A DNA stretch of 64,000 bases from Dermabacter hominis NBRC 106157. Lineage in GTDB: Bacteria; Actinomycetota; Actinomycetes; Actinomycetales; Dermabacteraceae. Where the stretch lies: the NCBI RefSeq assembly GCF_001570785.1, contig NZ_BCSI01000003.1, positions 124,001 to 188,000 on the forward strand. Direction: 5' to 3'. Of this stretch, positions 19,197 to 28,266 are shown one piece after another (the first letter of the stretch is position 1; every line of letters starts with the position of its first letter). The notes below the pieces were generated by a model that saw only the letters and a list, made by a program, of their open reading frames with translations, did not search any database and was not told the DNA's origin. A program made the position numbers and the translations under genes.

Positions 19197-20185
19197 CCCG
19201 CGCTACCGCCGTCGCACACCCCAACATTGCACTCGTGAAGTACTGGGGGAAAACGGATCGCGAGCTCAATCTGCCCGCGACCGGATCACTGTCGCTGACT
19301 CTCGACATATTCCCGACGACCACGACGGTCGAGGTGACGGACGATCCCTTCGACCGGGTCGTCCTCGACGGGGTTGAGCTGTCCGGTGAGGAATCTGCGC
19401 GCGTGCGCACGGTCCTCAGTCTTGTGCGTGAGCTCGCGGGTTCGGAGGCGCACGCACATGTCACCTCCACGAACACGGTTCCGACGGCTGCCGGGCTCGC
19501 CTCGAGCGCGGCCGCTTTCGCGGCGCTCGCGAAGGCTTCGAGTGTCGCGTACGGGCTTTCGCTGAGCGATGCGGAGCTTTCGCGCCTCGCGCGCCGTGGC
19601 TCCGGATCGGCGTGCCGCTCAATTTTCGGCGGGCTCGCACGCTGGAATAAGGGCACGAGTGACGACACGAGTATTGCCGAGCCCCTCGAGTGGAGCGGCG
19701 AGCCCCTTTCGATGGTCGTCGCGGTCATCTCAAGCGCGCGCAAGAAGATCGGCAGCCGCGCCGGCATGAACCACACCGTGGAGACCTCTCCCTATTTCGA
19801 GGGATGGGTATCGTCGAACGCCGTGCTTTTGGAGCGCGCGTCGCGCGCCGTGCACGATGCGGATTTCACGAGCCTCGGCGAGATCGCGGAGATGAGCGCC
19901 CTTCGCATGCACGCCTCGATGCTCGGCGCGGAGCCGCCTGTGCGATACCTGACGGGCACGAGCTTCGCGATGATCGATGCGGTCCAGGAGCTGCGAGAGC
20001 AGGGGATCGAGGCATACGCGAGCGCCGATGCCGGGCCCAACGTGAAGATTCTGTGTCGCTCGCGCGAGGCCGCTCTCGTTACCGAGCGCCTGCGTGAGAG
20101 GATCGAAGACGTGAAGATGCATGTTGCGAACGCCGGCCCCGGTGCCTACCTCCTCGATGAGGGTGAGCGCCCGAGCGAAGCATGA
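19193..20185 (+). CDS. mvaD: Diphosphomevalonate decarboxylase
   Basis: ATP-dependent decarboxylation of mevalonate diphosphate to isopentenyl diphosphate. 330 aa, normal. It begins TAVAHPNIALVKYWGK, contains NTVPTAAGLASSAAAFAAL (GHMP ATP loop), GSGSACRSIFGG and the YFEGWVSSN block, and ends with AGPGAYLL. These segments separate it from the other GHMP kinases in the operon. ATGA overlaps at both ends give strict coupling with mvk and pmk. Confidence 0.95.
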   Translation: MTRATAVAHPNIALVKYWGKTDRELNLPATGSLSLTLDIFPTTTTVEVTDDPFDRVVLDGVELSGEESARVRTVLSLVRELAGSEAHAHVTSTNTVPTAAGLASSAAAFAALAKASSVAYGLSLSDAELSRLARRGSGSACRSIFGGLARWNKGTSDDTSIAEPLEWSGEPLSMVVAVISSARKKIGSRAGMNHTVETSPYFEGWVSSNAVLLERASRAVHDADFTSLGEIAEMSALRMHASMLGAEPPVRYLTGTSFAMIDAVQELREQGIEAYASADAGPNVKILCRSREAALVTERLRERIEDVKMHVANAGPGAYLLDEGERPSEA

Positions 20186-21309
20186 GCGCTTTCGAATTCC
20201 GCGCCCCGGGAAAGCTTTTCGTCGCTGGCGAGTACGGGGTTGTGCGCGCCGGTAATCCCGCGGTGTTGATCGCCGTGGATCGCGCGGTCACGGCCCGCGT
20301 GAGTCCCGTGCGCCGCGCCTACGGCGTGCGCGTCGCGAGCGAGCAGTGGGGCGAGGAGCGCGACTATGCTCCCGTGAGCGCCGAGGCGCCAGCATCCGAG
20401 CAGCAGCGAGAACCTATTTTCCGCGCTCTCGACGTTTTCGTGGAGTATTACGGGCCTCTGCCCGCCCTTGATATCCACGTGTCGTCAACCCTTGATGACA
20501 GTGACGGTCGAAAGTATGGCTTCGGCTCTTCCGGCGCCGTTGTCGTCGCGACCATTGGCGCCGCGGCTCGCGCCCTCAACATCGCTCTCAGCCCGCGAGA
20601 ACTCTTCAAACTTTCGGCTCTCGCCGTGCTCGACGGTAATGTGCGCGCCTCGTGTGCAGACGTCGCCACGAGTGTGCTCGGTGGCTGGGTCCTGTACCGA
20701 TCATTCGATCGGGAGGCCGTGCGCGATCTGCGCGCACGCGAAGGCGTCAAGAGCGCGCTCGCCGCGCAGTGGCCGGGCCTTGCTCTTGAGCCGCTCGACG
20801 TGCCACACGCGCTCAAGACCGTCATCGGCTGGAGCGGTGCGCCTGCGTCGACCCGCTCGCTCGTAGCGCAAGTCGACGATGCTGCCCGCGCTGGACGCAT
20901 CGACTTCGAAGCATTCGCGCGCGAGAACGCCGCGCATGTGGAGCGTTTCGTCGAGGCGGTGCGCACGGGCTCGACGATTGACGCCATGCGCGTGCTCGAA
21001 TGCGTCCTCGCTCAATTGCGTGACCTCGACGCTGCGGCAGGAGGAAGCGAGGGGCCGCTCGGCATCGAAACGCCAGAGCTGCGCGCTATGACCGAGATCG
21101 CCGTCGCACACGGTGCCGCCGCAAAACTCTCGGGAGCTGGCGGCGGGGACTGCGTTCTTGCCCTCGCCCCGAATGCCGACGTCGCGACGGCAGTGAGACA
21201 AGCCTGGCGGCGAGCGGGAATGACCGCGCTCAACGTGGGCGTAGAGCCGTCGGACCTCCACGCCCGCACACATGTGACGACCGAAAAGCAAGGAAGCGCC
21301 CATGAGTAG
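20182..21309 (+). CDS. pmk: Phosphomevalonate kinase
   Basis: Phosphorylates mevalonate 5-phosphate to the diphosphate. 375-aa GHMP kinase: FRAPGKLFVAGEYGVVRAGNPAVLIAVDRA at the N-terminus is typical of PMK, KYGFGSSGAVVVATIGAAA is the ATP loop near residue 115, and KLSGAGGGDCVLAL closes the fold. CADVATSVLGGWVLYRSFD is also PMK-like. It overlaps mvaD by 4 bp and fni by 8 bp. Confidence 0.93.
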   Translation: MSAFEFRAPGKLFVAGEYGVVRAGNPAVLIAVDRAVTARVSPVRRAYGVRVASEQWGEERDYAPVSAEAPASEQQREPIFRALDVFVEYYGPLPALDIHVSSTLDDSDGRKYGFGSSGAVVVATIGAAARALNIALSPRELFKLSALAVLDGNVRASCADVATSVLGGWVLYRSFDREAVRDLRAREGVKSALAAQWPGLALEPLDVPHALKTVIGWSGAPASTRSLVAQVDDAARAGRIDFEAFARENAAHVERFVEAVRTGSTIDAMRVLECVLAQLRDLDAAAGGSEGPLGIETPELRAMTEIAVAHGAAAKLSGAGGGDCVLALAPNADVATAVRQAWRRAGMTALNVGVEPSDLHARTHVTTEKQGSAHE

Positions 21310-22387
21310 TTCCCGCAAAGACGATCACGTTCGGCTTGCGATGGAGCAAGAGACCGCCCACCGCCGCTCACGGGACTTCGATGACGTGCGCGTGCTTCAT
21401 CACGCCCTGAGCGCCGTCAATGTCGAGACCGTGAGTCTCGAGGTTGAAATAGGAGAGCGCACGTGGCCTCTGCCGTTCTACATCAACGGCATGACCGGCG
21501 GTAGCGAGTTCACCGGCAAGATTAATCAGGCACTCGCGATCGCCGCTGCGGACACGGGTATCGCGATGGCCTCAGGGTCCATGAGCGCCTACTTCAAAGA
21601 TCCATCGTGCGCGCCGAGTTTCACCGTTCTTCGTGACGAAAACCCACACGGCTTCCTCATGGCGAACCTTTCAGCGAACGCAAGCCCCGAGCAGGCCTGC
21701 GAGGCGGTCGAGCTCATCGATGCCGATGCACTTCAAATCCATGTGAATGCCGTCCAAGAAATCGTGATGCCCGAGGGAGATCGCGAATTCGAGCACTGGG
21801 CCCAGCACATCGAGGCGATCGCACGGGCCGTCGATGTTCCCGTGATCGTGAAGGAGGTGGGCTTCGGGATGACGGGGGCTAGCGCACGCACGCTGTCCTC
21901 ACTCGGTGTTGCCTTTGTGGACGTGGCTGGCAATGGTGGCACTGACTTCGCACGCATCGAGAGCGCGCGCCGCACCGATCAGTTCTCCCACCTCAATGGC
22001 TGGGGTCAGAGCGCCGTCGAGAGCCTGATCGATGCGCGCGGGGCGTCGCGCGACACGGGGCTCCCGCTTCTCGCGAGCGGAGGTGTTCGCACGAGCCTCG
22101 ATGTCCTCAAATGCCTCGCGCTAGGGGCGAAGGCCGTGGGAGTCGCGGGCGGTTTTCTCGCGATCGTGCGCGACCACGGACCCGATGCGCTCATTGGTGA
22201 AATCCGAACGTGGAAAGAGCAACTGCGGTTGATGATGGCGCTCGTGGGCGCACGAAACGTCGACGCGCTCACGCGCACAGATCTCGTGCTCACGGGGCGC
22301 GTGCGCGAGTACGCGGAGGCGAGAGGCATCGATCTTTCCCCCTACGCGCGGCGCAGCGGAAAGGCGAATGGAGGCACTCATGAGTGA
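21302..22387 (+). CDS. fni: Isopentenyl-diphosphate delta-isomerase, type 2 (FMN-dependent)
   Basis: Interconverts IPP and DMAPP using reduced FMN. 361-aa TIM barrel. Motifs: FYINGMTGGSEFTGKIN (FMN and substrate), MASGSMSAYFKDP, QIHVNAVQEIVMPEGDREF (the Gln and metal Glu region), KEVGFGM, VAGNGGTDFARIE and SGGVRTSLDVLKCLALGAKAVG. Type 2 enzymes typically accompany mevalonate operons. The start overlaps pmk by 8 bp and the end overlaps hmgR by 8 bp. Confidence 0.95.
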   Translation: MSSSRKDDHVRLAMEQETAHRRSRDFDDVRVLHHALSAVNVETVSLEVEIGERTWPLPFYINGMTGGSEFTGKINQALAIAAADTGIAMASGSMSAYFKDPSCAPSFTVLRDENPHGFLMANLSANASPEQACEAVELIDADALQIHVNAVQEIVMPEGDREFEHWAQHIEAIARAVDVPVIVKEVGFGMTGASARTLSSLGVAFVDVAGNGGTDFARIESARRTDQFSHLNGWGQSAVESLIDARGASRDTGLPLLASGGVRTSLDVLKCLALGAKAVGVAGGFLAIVRDHGPDALIGEIRTWKEQLRLMMALVGARNVDALTRTDLVLTGRVREYAEARGIDLSPYARRSGKANGGTHE

Positions 22388-23441
22388 CACACGCGAGCAG
22401 GGCGCTTTCGCGCAGATTCCCATGAAATGGCTCGGGCCCCTGAGGATCAGCGGAAACGTGGCCGAAGGCGAGGTCGAGGTCCCCCTCGCCACCTACGAGA
22501 CGACCCTGTTTCCCTCAGTCAAGCGCGGGGCAACGGTGTCCCGGCTCGTCGAGGGCGGAATCCGCACGACCCTCGTTGACGAGCGCATGACCCGCTCGAT
22601 CCTTTTCGAAGCAGATTCGGCGGCCGATGCCTACGACGCGGCGAGGCGTGTGTGCGCGGATCTGTCCTCGCTTCAGGAGGTTGTCGCCGGCACGAGCCGC
22701 TTTGCGCGCCTGATCGAAATCGCCCCCGAGATCGTCGGTAATCTCCTGTATTTGCGCCTCGAGTTCCTCACGGGCGATGCGGCTGGCCACAACATGGTGA
22801 CCCTCGCCGCAGACGCCCTCATGGCGCACATCGCGAACCGCGAGAGCGCTTTGCGATACGCGAGCATCTCCGGCAACTACTGCACCGACAAGAAAACCTC
22901 GGCCGTGAACGGAATTCGAGGGCGCGGCAAGAATGTGATCGCGGAGATCGTCCTTCCCGAAGAGGTTCTGCGCCGGCGACTGCGCACGAGCGCCGAACGT
23001 ATGGCGGACCTCAACGTGCGCAAGAACCTTGTGGGTGGCATCGCCGCAGGCTCCCTCAGGAGTGCCAATGCGCACTACGCCAACATGCTGCTCGGGTTCT
23101 ATCTTGCGACGGGCCAGGACGCCGCAAACATCGTTGAAGGCAGCCAGGGCATCACGCACACCGAGCGCCGGGGCCGAGACGGCGAGGACCTGTATTTCTC
23201 GTGCACGATCCCGCATCTCATTGTCGGGTCCGTGGGCAACGGCAAAGGGCTTGATTTCGTGAGTGACAATCTCGCGCGCCTGGGATGCCGCGAGGAGCGC
23301 GAGCCGGGGGAGAACGCCCGACGTCTCGCGGGACTCGCCGCCGCAACCGTCCTATGCGGCGAGCTCTCGCTCATGGCTGCGCAGACCAATCCGGGCGAGC
23401 TCATGGCCGCCCACGTCCAGTTTGAAAGGAGTTCGCGATGA
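22380..23441 (+). CDS. hmgR: Hydroxymethylglutaryl-CoA reductase (class I-like)
   Basis: Reduces HMG-CoA to mevalonate, the committed step. 353 aa, catalytic domain only with no membrane segment. Class I features: GDAAGHNMVTLAADAL, SGNYCTDKKTSAVNGIRGRGK with the catalytic lysine in TDKK, NLVGGIAAGS, and the cofactor region VGNGKGLDF. The final catalytic His region is divergent and not obvious to me near the C-terminus. ATG 22380 is chosen over 22368 because GGAGG precedes it; the start overlaps fni by 8 bp. Confidence 0.93.
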   Translation: MSDTREQGAFAQIPMKWLGPLRISGNVAEGEVEVPLATYETTLFPSVKRGATVSRLVEGGIRTTLVDERMTRSILFEADSAADAYDAARRVCADLSSLQEVVAGTSRFARLIEIAPEIVGNLLYLRLEFLTGDAAGHNMVTLAADALMAHIANRESALRYASISGNYCTDKKTSAVNGIRGRGKNVIAEIVLPEEVLRRRLRTSAERMADLNVRKNLVGGIAAGSLRSANAHYANMLLGFYLATGQDAANIVEGSQGITHTERRGRDGEDLYFSCTIPHLIVGSVGNGKGLDFVSDNLARLGCREEREPGENARRLAGLAAATVLCGELSLMAAQTNPGELMAAHVQFERSSR

Positions 23442-24598
23442 CGCACGCGATCGGCATCACCGATATCTCAGCGGCGACGACCTCGCTCTTCTTCTCCCTC
23501 ACTTCGCTCGCCGAAGCACAAGGCACGAGTCCCGGCAAGTATTTGCGCGGAATTGGCCAACATGAGATGAGCGTGCCGGGCGACGACGAAGACATTGTCA
23601 CTCTCGCGGCCCGGGCAGCTGCGCCCATTATCGAGCGCCACGGCACCAAGGAGATCCGCACGCTCGTGCTCGCGACAGAGACAGGCATCGACCAGTCGAA
23701 AGCGGCGGGCATCTACGTGCACGAACTCCTCGGCCTCGAGCACAATGCCCGAGTCGTCGAGCTCAAAGAGGCATGCTATTCGGCAACCGCAGCGCTCCAG
23801 TTTGCGCTCGGAATCGTGGCGCGCAACCCCGATGAAAAAGTTCTCGTGATCGCGAGCGATATTGCCCGGTACGAGCTTGATTCGAGTGGTGAGGCAACCC
23901 AGGGGGCGGGTGCGCTAGCGATGCTCGTGAGCGCTGACCCCGCGATCATGGCAATCGAGCCCGCTTCGGGTCTTTTCACCGAAAACGTCCATGACTTCTG
24001 GCGTCCCAATGACCGCACGACCGCCCTCGTCGACGGCCGTTTCTCCGTGACCGTCTACCTGCGCGCCGTGACAGAGGCATATGACGACTACGTGCGCCGC
24101 GGGGGAGCGGAGTTCTCCTCCATCGCGCGCATGTGCTTCCACCAGCCGTTCACCAAGATGGCGGCGAAGGCCATGCAGACCCTCGCGAAGCACGCGGGCG
24201 CCCAATCGGTCGCGAGCGCCGTGTCCTCGCTCGAGGAGACCATGATTCACAACCGCCGCCTCGGCAATACGTACACGGCGTCGGTGTACATGGGGCTCTT
24301 GTCCCTTCTCGAGAACGCCGAGCTTGGTGCAGGCGAGCGCATCGGGATCTTCAGCTACGGCTCGGGCGCGGTCGCCGAGTTTTTCGCCGGCACGCTCGTC
24401 GAAGGGTATCGCGAGCATGTGCGCCCAGGTGCGCTCACGGCCCAGCTCGATGCGCGCCGCGAAATCGGCTATGAGGAGTATCGCGAACGGCACATTCGCG
24501 CGGATCGTACGGGCGATTATGAAACGCGTGCGGAGGGGAAGGGCCCATTCCGTTTGGCGGGTGTGCGCGAGTCGGTTCGGGTGTACGAAAAAGCGTGA
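23438..24598 (+). CDS. hmgS: Hydroxymethylglutaryl-CoA synthase
   Basis: Condenses acetyl-CoA with acetoacetyl-CoA. 386-aa thiolase-fold enzyme. The catalytic cysteine is C113 in LKEACYSATAAL; the glutamate is E81 in LATETGIDQSKA; the general-base histidine is in RMCFHQPFTKMAAKA; GNTYTASVYMGL closes the active site. AAAGGAG lies before the ATG, which overlaps the hmgR stop. Last gene of the mevalonate operon; no acetoacetyl-CoA thiolase gene follows, so that step must be encoded elsewhere. No T-run hairpin is seen before the tRNA promoter. Confidence 0.95.
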   Translation: MTHAIGITDISAATTSLFFSLTSLAEAQGTSPGKYLRGIGQHEMSVPGDDEDIVTLAARAAAPIIERHGTKEIRTLVLATETGIDQSKAAGIYVHELLGLEHNARVVELKEACYSATAALQFALGIVARNPDEKVLVIASDIARYELDSSGEATQGAGALAMLVSADPAIMAIEPASGLFTENVHDFWRPNDRTTALVDGRFSVTVYLRAVTEAYDDYVRRGGAEFSSIARMCFHQPFTKMAAKAMQTLAKHAGAQSVASAVSSLEETMIHNRRLGNTYTASVYMGLLSLLENAELGAGERIGIFSYGSGAVAEFFAGTLVEGYREHVRPGALTAQLDARREIGYEEYRERHIRADRTGDYETRAEGKGPFRLAGVRESVRVYEKA

Positions 24599-24675
24599 AA
24601 ACAGGGTCCGACGGTTGCAGGGCCAGCGTCGGAATCGCATTCGTGTGAAAGCTTCCACAAAGGACGCAGGAAAAG

Positions 24676-24704
24676 TTGCCGGGGCTTTCGCGCTGGACTA
24701 CTGT
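24676..24704 (+). promoter_or_regulatory. Promoter of tRNA-Gln
   Basis: TTGCCG (24676-24681), a 17-nt spacer and TACTGT (24699-24704) form a good housekeeping-type promoter 32 nt before the mature tRNA-Gln 5' end. Confidence 0.55.
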
Positions 24705-24736
24705 TGTATTTCGTTCGGCTCGCCGGGCAAAACCCT

Positions 24737-24808
24737 TGGGGTATGGTGTAATTGGCAACACGGCTGATTCTGGTTCAGTTGTTCTAGGTTCGAGTCCTGG
24801 TACCCCAG
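24737..24808 (+). tRNA. tRNA-Gln (anticodon CTG)
   Basis: 72-nt cloverleaf: acceptor arm TGGGGTA/TACCCCA with discriminator G, D-arm region GGTGTAATTGGCAACAC, anticodon stem GCTGA/TCAGT with loop TTCTGGT (anticodon CTG), and T-arm with GGTTCGAGTCC. CCA is not encoded. It has its own promoter and lies 138 bp after hmgS. Confidence 0.96.
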
Positions 24809-24832
24809 CGATGCAGGTCACACGACCTGGAT

Positions 24833-24861
24833 TTGGAAACAGCCAGCAGCTTTGCTAAAGT
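24833..24861 (+). promoter_or_regulatory. Promoter of tRNA-Glu
   Basis: TTGGAA (24833-24838), a 17-nt spacer and TAAAGT (24856-24861) lie 23 nt before the tRNA-Glu 5' end, so this tRNA can be made independently of tRNA-Gln. Confidence 0.5.
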
Positions 24862-24884
24862 TTCTAAGGTCTCATTGAGGCAAG

Positions 24885-24957
24885 GCCCCGTTCGTCTAGC
24901 GGCCTAGGACGTCGCCCTCTCACGGCGGTAACACCGGTTCAAATCCGGTACGGGGTA
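24885..24957 (+). tRNA. tRNA-Glu (anticodon CTC)
   Basis: 73-nt cloverleaf: acceptor arm GCCCCGT/ACGGGGT with discriminator A, D-arm TCGTCTAGCGGCCTAGGA, anticodon loop CTCTCAC giving CTC, and T-arm CCGGTTCAAATCCGG. CCA is not encoded. A strong terminator follows 9 nt later. Confidence 0.97.
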
Positions 24958-24966
24958 CAGAGCGAA

Positions 24967-24996
24967 AGCCCGACCACTTCGGTGGTCGGGCTTTTT
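24967..24996 (+). terminator. Intrinsic terminator after tRNA-Glu
   Basis: An 11-bp perfect stem, AGCCCGACCAC / GTGGTCGGGCT, with a TTCG tetraloop and a T run (24992-24996). It ends the tRNA transcript before the universal stress gene. Confidence 0.92.
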
Positions 24997-25085
24997 CGTG
25001 CCCGGGACCTTTCCGGCGTATCCTTAAAGCGAGCAGGGAGTTTGGCTCACAAAAGCGTGAGCCCGGCCGTGGAAGGAAGAAAACC

Positions 25086-25904
25086 ATGAGTGCAAATGAA
25101 GGCCGGATCGTTGTCGGCGTCGAAGACACCGAGGAATCCGATCACGCAATCCGCTGGGCGGCGCACACTGCCCTCGCCCTGAATAAGCCCCTGCATCTTG
25201 TGCACGCATTCGTGTGGCCGCTCATGGGGGTCGATGTCGATCCCGTTCCCGGCGTGAGTGGGTCGGGCCTCAAGGTCGCCGCGCAGCGCTTGCTCGATGA
25301 AGCGGCTCAGATCGCCCATGAAGTTGCCCCCGGCTGCGAGGTGACGACCCAGATTGTCGACGGCCGCGCGGTCGACGTGCTCATTCAGCAGTCAGCGACC
25401 GCAGATGCGCTCGTGGTCGGCTCTCGCGGGCTCGGTCGCTTCCTCTCGATCATCGTGGGATCAACCAGTTCGGCGCTCCTCACACGCTCGAAATGTTCGA
25501 TCGTTGTCGTTCGCGGCGACATTGCCGCAGATGGCCCCGTGGCCGTGTTTTACGACGGTGGGACGGCCTTTGACCGCGCGCTCGAGCGCGCCGCAGAGTT
25601 TGCGAAGGTGTACGGCACCGGCGTTCGTGTTGTCCCCTCGATCGTGATTCCCGAGGAGAAATGGGCGGGCATTCTCGAGAGCGCTCAACGTCACTTGCGC
25701 GAGGTTGCGCCCGAGGTGGACGTGGAGATCACCGAGTACGGTCGCCAGCACACGGCAAAAGAGTTGATCCGACGTAGCGAGGGCACGAGGCTTATCGTTG
25801 CGAACGCGCGCGGCAAGCACGGGGAACTTGAGCGTCAGCCCGTCGTGTCGAATACCGCTTTCTTGCAGTACGCGAACACCCCCGTGTGGCTCGAGAGGCA
25901 GTAA
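25086..25904 (+). CDS. Universal stress protein, tandem UspA domains
   Basis: 272 aa with two Usp folds. Domain 1 (about 8-140) opens IVVGVEDTEESDHAIRWA and has the ATP-binding G-2x-G-9x-G-S/T pattern in VGSRGLGRFLSIIVGSTSSALL. Domain 2 (about 150-272) is more degenerate: VAVFYDGGTAFDRALERA, then VSNTAFLQYANTPVWL without a full glycine motif. Tandem Usp proteins of actinobacteria bind ATP and respond to stress or hypoxia; the partner here is unknown. ATG with GGAAG upstream. Monocistronic; it converges on the IclR gene 26 nt away. Confidence 0.9.
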   Translation: MSANEGRIVVGVEDTEESDHAIRWAAHTALALNKPLHLVHAFVWPLMGVDVDPVPGVSGSGLKVAAQRLLDEAAQIAHEVAPGCEVTTQIVDGRAVDVLIQQSATADALVVGSRGLGRFLSIIVGSTSSALLTRSKCSIVVVRGDIAADGPVAVFYDGGTAFDRALERAAEFAKVYGTGVRVVPSIVIPEEKWAGILESAQRHLREVAPEVDVEITEYGRQHTAKELIRRSEGTRLIVANARGKHGELERQPVVSNTAFLQYANTPVWLERQ

Positions 25905-25930
25905 GCCGCTCGAGCCCGTCAAGTGGACTT

Positions 25931-26662
25931 CTAGTGGCCGCTCTGGCACACGAGTTCGCTAAGTTTTTCCGCGTAGCTCATGACGAGAGTAGCGTGGATT
26001 TTTCCGGGCTGTCGCGTCATGCGGTCGATCGGGCCCGAGATTGAGAGGGCGGCAATGACGCGGTCGCTCGGGCCTCGAACCGGCGCACTCACGGAGGCAA
26101 CGCCCGATTCGCGTTCGCCGACGCTTTGCGCCCACCCCCGTCTGCGCACGGCCGACAGCATTGAGGCTGTGAAGCGTGCTCCGTGGAGCCCGCGGTGGAG
26201 GCGGTCGGGCTCTTCCCAAGCGAGAAGAATCTGTGCGGCGGAACCGGCTCGCATCGTGAGCGTTGAGCCTAGTGGGACGGTATCGCGCAGGCCGCTTGGG
26301 CGCTCGGCCGTCGCGACGCATACGCGGTGTTCGGCTTGGCGGCGATAGAGCTGCGCCGATTCTCCGGAGCGGTCCCTGAGCTCGGCAAGAACGGGGCCGG
26401 CGGAGGCGAGGAGGCGGTCCTCACCAGCGGCGGCGGCGAGTTCCGTCAGGCGAGGCCCGAGGATGAAGCGACCTTGGATATCGCGCGCGACGAGCCTGTG
26501 GTGTTCGAGCGCGACCGCGAGCCGGTGAGCCGTCGGTCGGGCGAGCCCGGTTGTGCTCACGAGAGTGGCGAGCGTTGCGGGCCCCGCTTCAAGTGCGCCG
26601 AGTACCGTGGCGGCTTTGTCGATTACACCGACGCCGCTTCCCTCTTCGATCTGAATGTTCAT
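25931..26662 (-). CDS. IclR-family regulator (NdgR/LtbR-like), divergent from leuCD
   Basis: 243 aa. N-terminal winged helix (about 12-75: VIDKAATVLGALEAGPATLATLVSTTGLARPTAHRLAVALE split over helices) and a C-terminal IclR effector domain (GSTLTMRAGSAAQILLAW, VSAPVRGPSDRVIAALSISGP). In actinobacteria the IclR protein divergent from leuCD is NdgR/LtbR, which governs leucine and branched-chain amino acid genes; the position here supports that. A TAGTCT box ends 6 nt before the ATG (leaderless start). The shared 13-mer sits 3 bp upstream of that box, where binding would repress its own gene. Confidence 0.9.
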   Translation of the reverse strand: MNIQIEEGSGVGVIDKAATVLGALEAGPATLATLVSTTGLARPTAHRLAVALEHHRLVARDIQGRFILGPRLTELAAAAGEDRLLASAGPVLAELRDRSGESAQLYRRQAEHRVCVATAERPSGLRDTVPLGSTLTMRAGSAAQILLAWEEPDRLHRGLHGARFTASMLSAVRRRGWAQSVGERESGVASVSAPVRGPSDRVIAALSISGPIDRMTRQPGKIHATLVMSYAEKLSELVCQSGH

Positions 26663-26668
26663 GGAATA

Positions 26669-26674
26669 AGACTA
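26669..26674 (-). promoter_or_regulatory. -10-like box of the IclR regulator gene
   Basis: Minus-strand TAGTCT ends exactly 6 nt before the ATG at 26662; no ribosome site lies between. The 26678-26690 palindrome occupies the adjacent spacer, consistent with autoregulation. Confidence 0.45.
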
Positions 26675-26677
26675 TCG

Positions 26678-26690
26678 TCTCGCGATGTGA
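26678..26690. promoter_or_regulatory. Candidate operator between IclR gene and leuC (site 3 of 3)
   Basis: TCTCGCGATGTGA matches the ilv sites at TCTC and TG[T/A]GA with a 3-nt spacer. It overlaps the promoter spacer of the divergent regulator gene and lies about 107 bp upstream of the leuC ATG. Binding by the IclR protein is inferred. Confidence 0.45.
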
Positions 26691-26796
26691 AATGCGAGCG
26701 CTTCGCCACTGAGCTTTCGCGAAACTTGGTGCCAACGAGCTGTGCGCTTCACGCAAAGGAGCGACGCGGGGAGACGACGATCGAGGAGTCACTCAA

Positions 26797-28233
26797 ATGG
26801 CGGGAACTCTCGCGGAAAAGGTTTGGCAAGACCACGTAGTCCGCAAGGGCGAAGGCGGAGAGCCGGACCTCCTGTACATTGACCTTCACCTGCTTCACGA
26901 GGTGACCTCCCCGCAGGCATTCGAGGGGCTGCGGCTCGAGGGGCGCTCGCCGCGCCGCGTTGACCAAACCCTCGCGACGGAGGATCACAACACGCCGACC
27001 GTCGATATCGACAAACCAATTGCCGACCTCACAAGCCGCACCCAGATCAACACTCTGCGTGCCAATGCCGAGGAATTCGGCGTGCGTATCCACTCGCTCG
27101 GCGACGTTGACCAGGGCATCGTCCACGTCGTGGGGCCGCAGCTCGGCCTCACGATGCCGGGAATCACGGTCGTGTGTGGCGACTCGCACACCTCGACCCA
27201 CGGTGCATTCGGCGCGCTTGCCTTCGGCATCGGTACCTCCGAGGTTGAGCACGTCCTCGCAACGCAGACCCTGCCCCTCAAGCCCTTCAAGACCATGGCG
27301 ATTACGGTCGAAGGATCGCTTAAACCGGGCGTGAGCGCTAAAGACATCATCCTTGCGGTCATCGCGAAGATCGGTACCGGTGGCGGGCAGGGATACGTGC
27401 TCGAATACCGCGGAGAAGCCATCCGAAACCTCTCCATGGAGGGGCGCATGACGATCTGCAACATGTCTATCGAAGCGGGTGCCCGGGCCGGCATGATCGC
27501 TCCCGACGAGACGACCTTTGAGTATGTCAAGGGACGCCCCCACGCGCCGACGGGGGAGGCGTGGGACGAAGCGGTCGAGTACTGGAAGAGCCTCAGGAGC
27601 GACGACGACGCGACCTTCGATGCCGAAGTTGTGATCAACGCCGACGAATTCGAGCCATTCGTCACGTGGGGCACGAACCCCGGTCAAGGCCTGCCGCTCT
27701 CGGGCGCCGTTCCCGCCCCAGAGGACTTCGCCGACGACAACGCGAAAGCCGCGTGCGAGCGCGCGCTCGAATACATGGACCTCGAGCCCGGGACCGCACT
27801 CAAGGACATTCGCGTCGACACGGTCTTTATGGGCTCGTGCACGAACGGTCGAATCGAAGACCTACGCGCTTTCACCGATGTGATCCGAGGCCGCACGAAG
27901 GATCCGAATGTTCGTGTTCTCGTCGTTCCCGGCTCGGCGCGCGTGCGACTCCAGGCCGAAGCCGAAGGACTCGACAAGGAGATCCTGGCCTTTGGCGCCG
28001 AGTGGCGAAACGCGGGATGCTCGATGTGCCTTGGCATGAACCCCGACCAGCTCGCCCCGGGGGAGCGCTCCGCCTCGACCTCGAACCGCAACTTCGAGGG
28101 GCGCCAGGGCAAGGGTGGGCGCACCCACCTCGTGTCGCCCGTCGTCGCGGCCGCGACGGCCGTGCGCGGAACCCTTTCATCACCCGCTGACCTCGACAAT
28201 CTCGAACAAACCGACGCCTCGGTGCGTGCCTGA
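26797..28233 (+). CDS. leuC: 3-isopropylmalate dehydratase, large subunit
   Basis: Fe-S hydro-lyase subunit that isomerises 2- to 3-isopropylmalate; in CimA organisms it also processes citramalate. 478 aa. The 4Fe-4S ligands lie in [13 protein letters not shown] and [34 protein letters not shown]. The N-terminus [11 protein letters not shown] and [33 protein letters not shown] region (here VCGDSHTS) is standard. GAGGAG precedes the ATG. leuD follows after 33 nt. Confidence 0.97.
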   Translation: MAGTLAEKVWQDHVVRKGEGGEPDLLYIDLHLLHEVTSPQAFEGLRLEGRSPRRVDQTLATEDHNTPTVDIDKPIADLTSRTQINTLRANAEEFGVRIHSLGDVDQGIVHVVGPQLGLTMPGITVVCGDSHTSTHGAFGALAFGIGTSEVEHVLATQTLPLKPFKTMAITVEGSLKPGVSAKDIILAVIAKIGTGGGQGYVLEYRGEAIRNLSMEGRMTICNMSIEAGARAGMIAPDETTFEYVKGRPHAPTGEAWDEAVEYWKSLRSDDDATFDAEVVINADEFEPFVTWGTNPGQGLPLSGAVPAPEDFADDNAKAACERALEYMDLEPGTALKDIRVDTVFMGSCTNGRIEDLRAFTDVIRGRTKDPNVRVLVVPGSARVRLQAEAEGLDKEILAFGAEWRNAGCSMCLGMNPDQLAPGERSASTSNRNFEGRQGKGGRTHLVSPVVAAATAVRGTLSSPADLDNLEQTDASVRA

Positions 28234-28266
28234 GGGCCGCGAGGACGCTGGGAAAGGACTCACACC

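Noticed and set aside
24607-24629. Inverted repeat CCGACG/CGTCGG after hmgS as an operon terminator
   Set aside because: There is no T run and the stem is short; the mevalonate transcript may run on into the tRNA promoter region.
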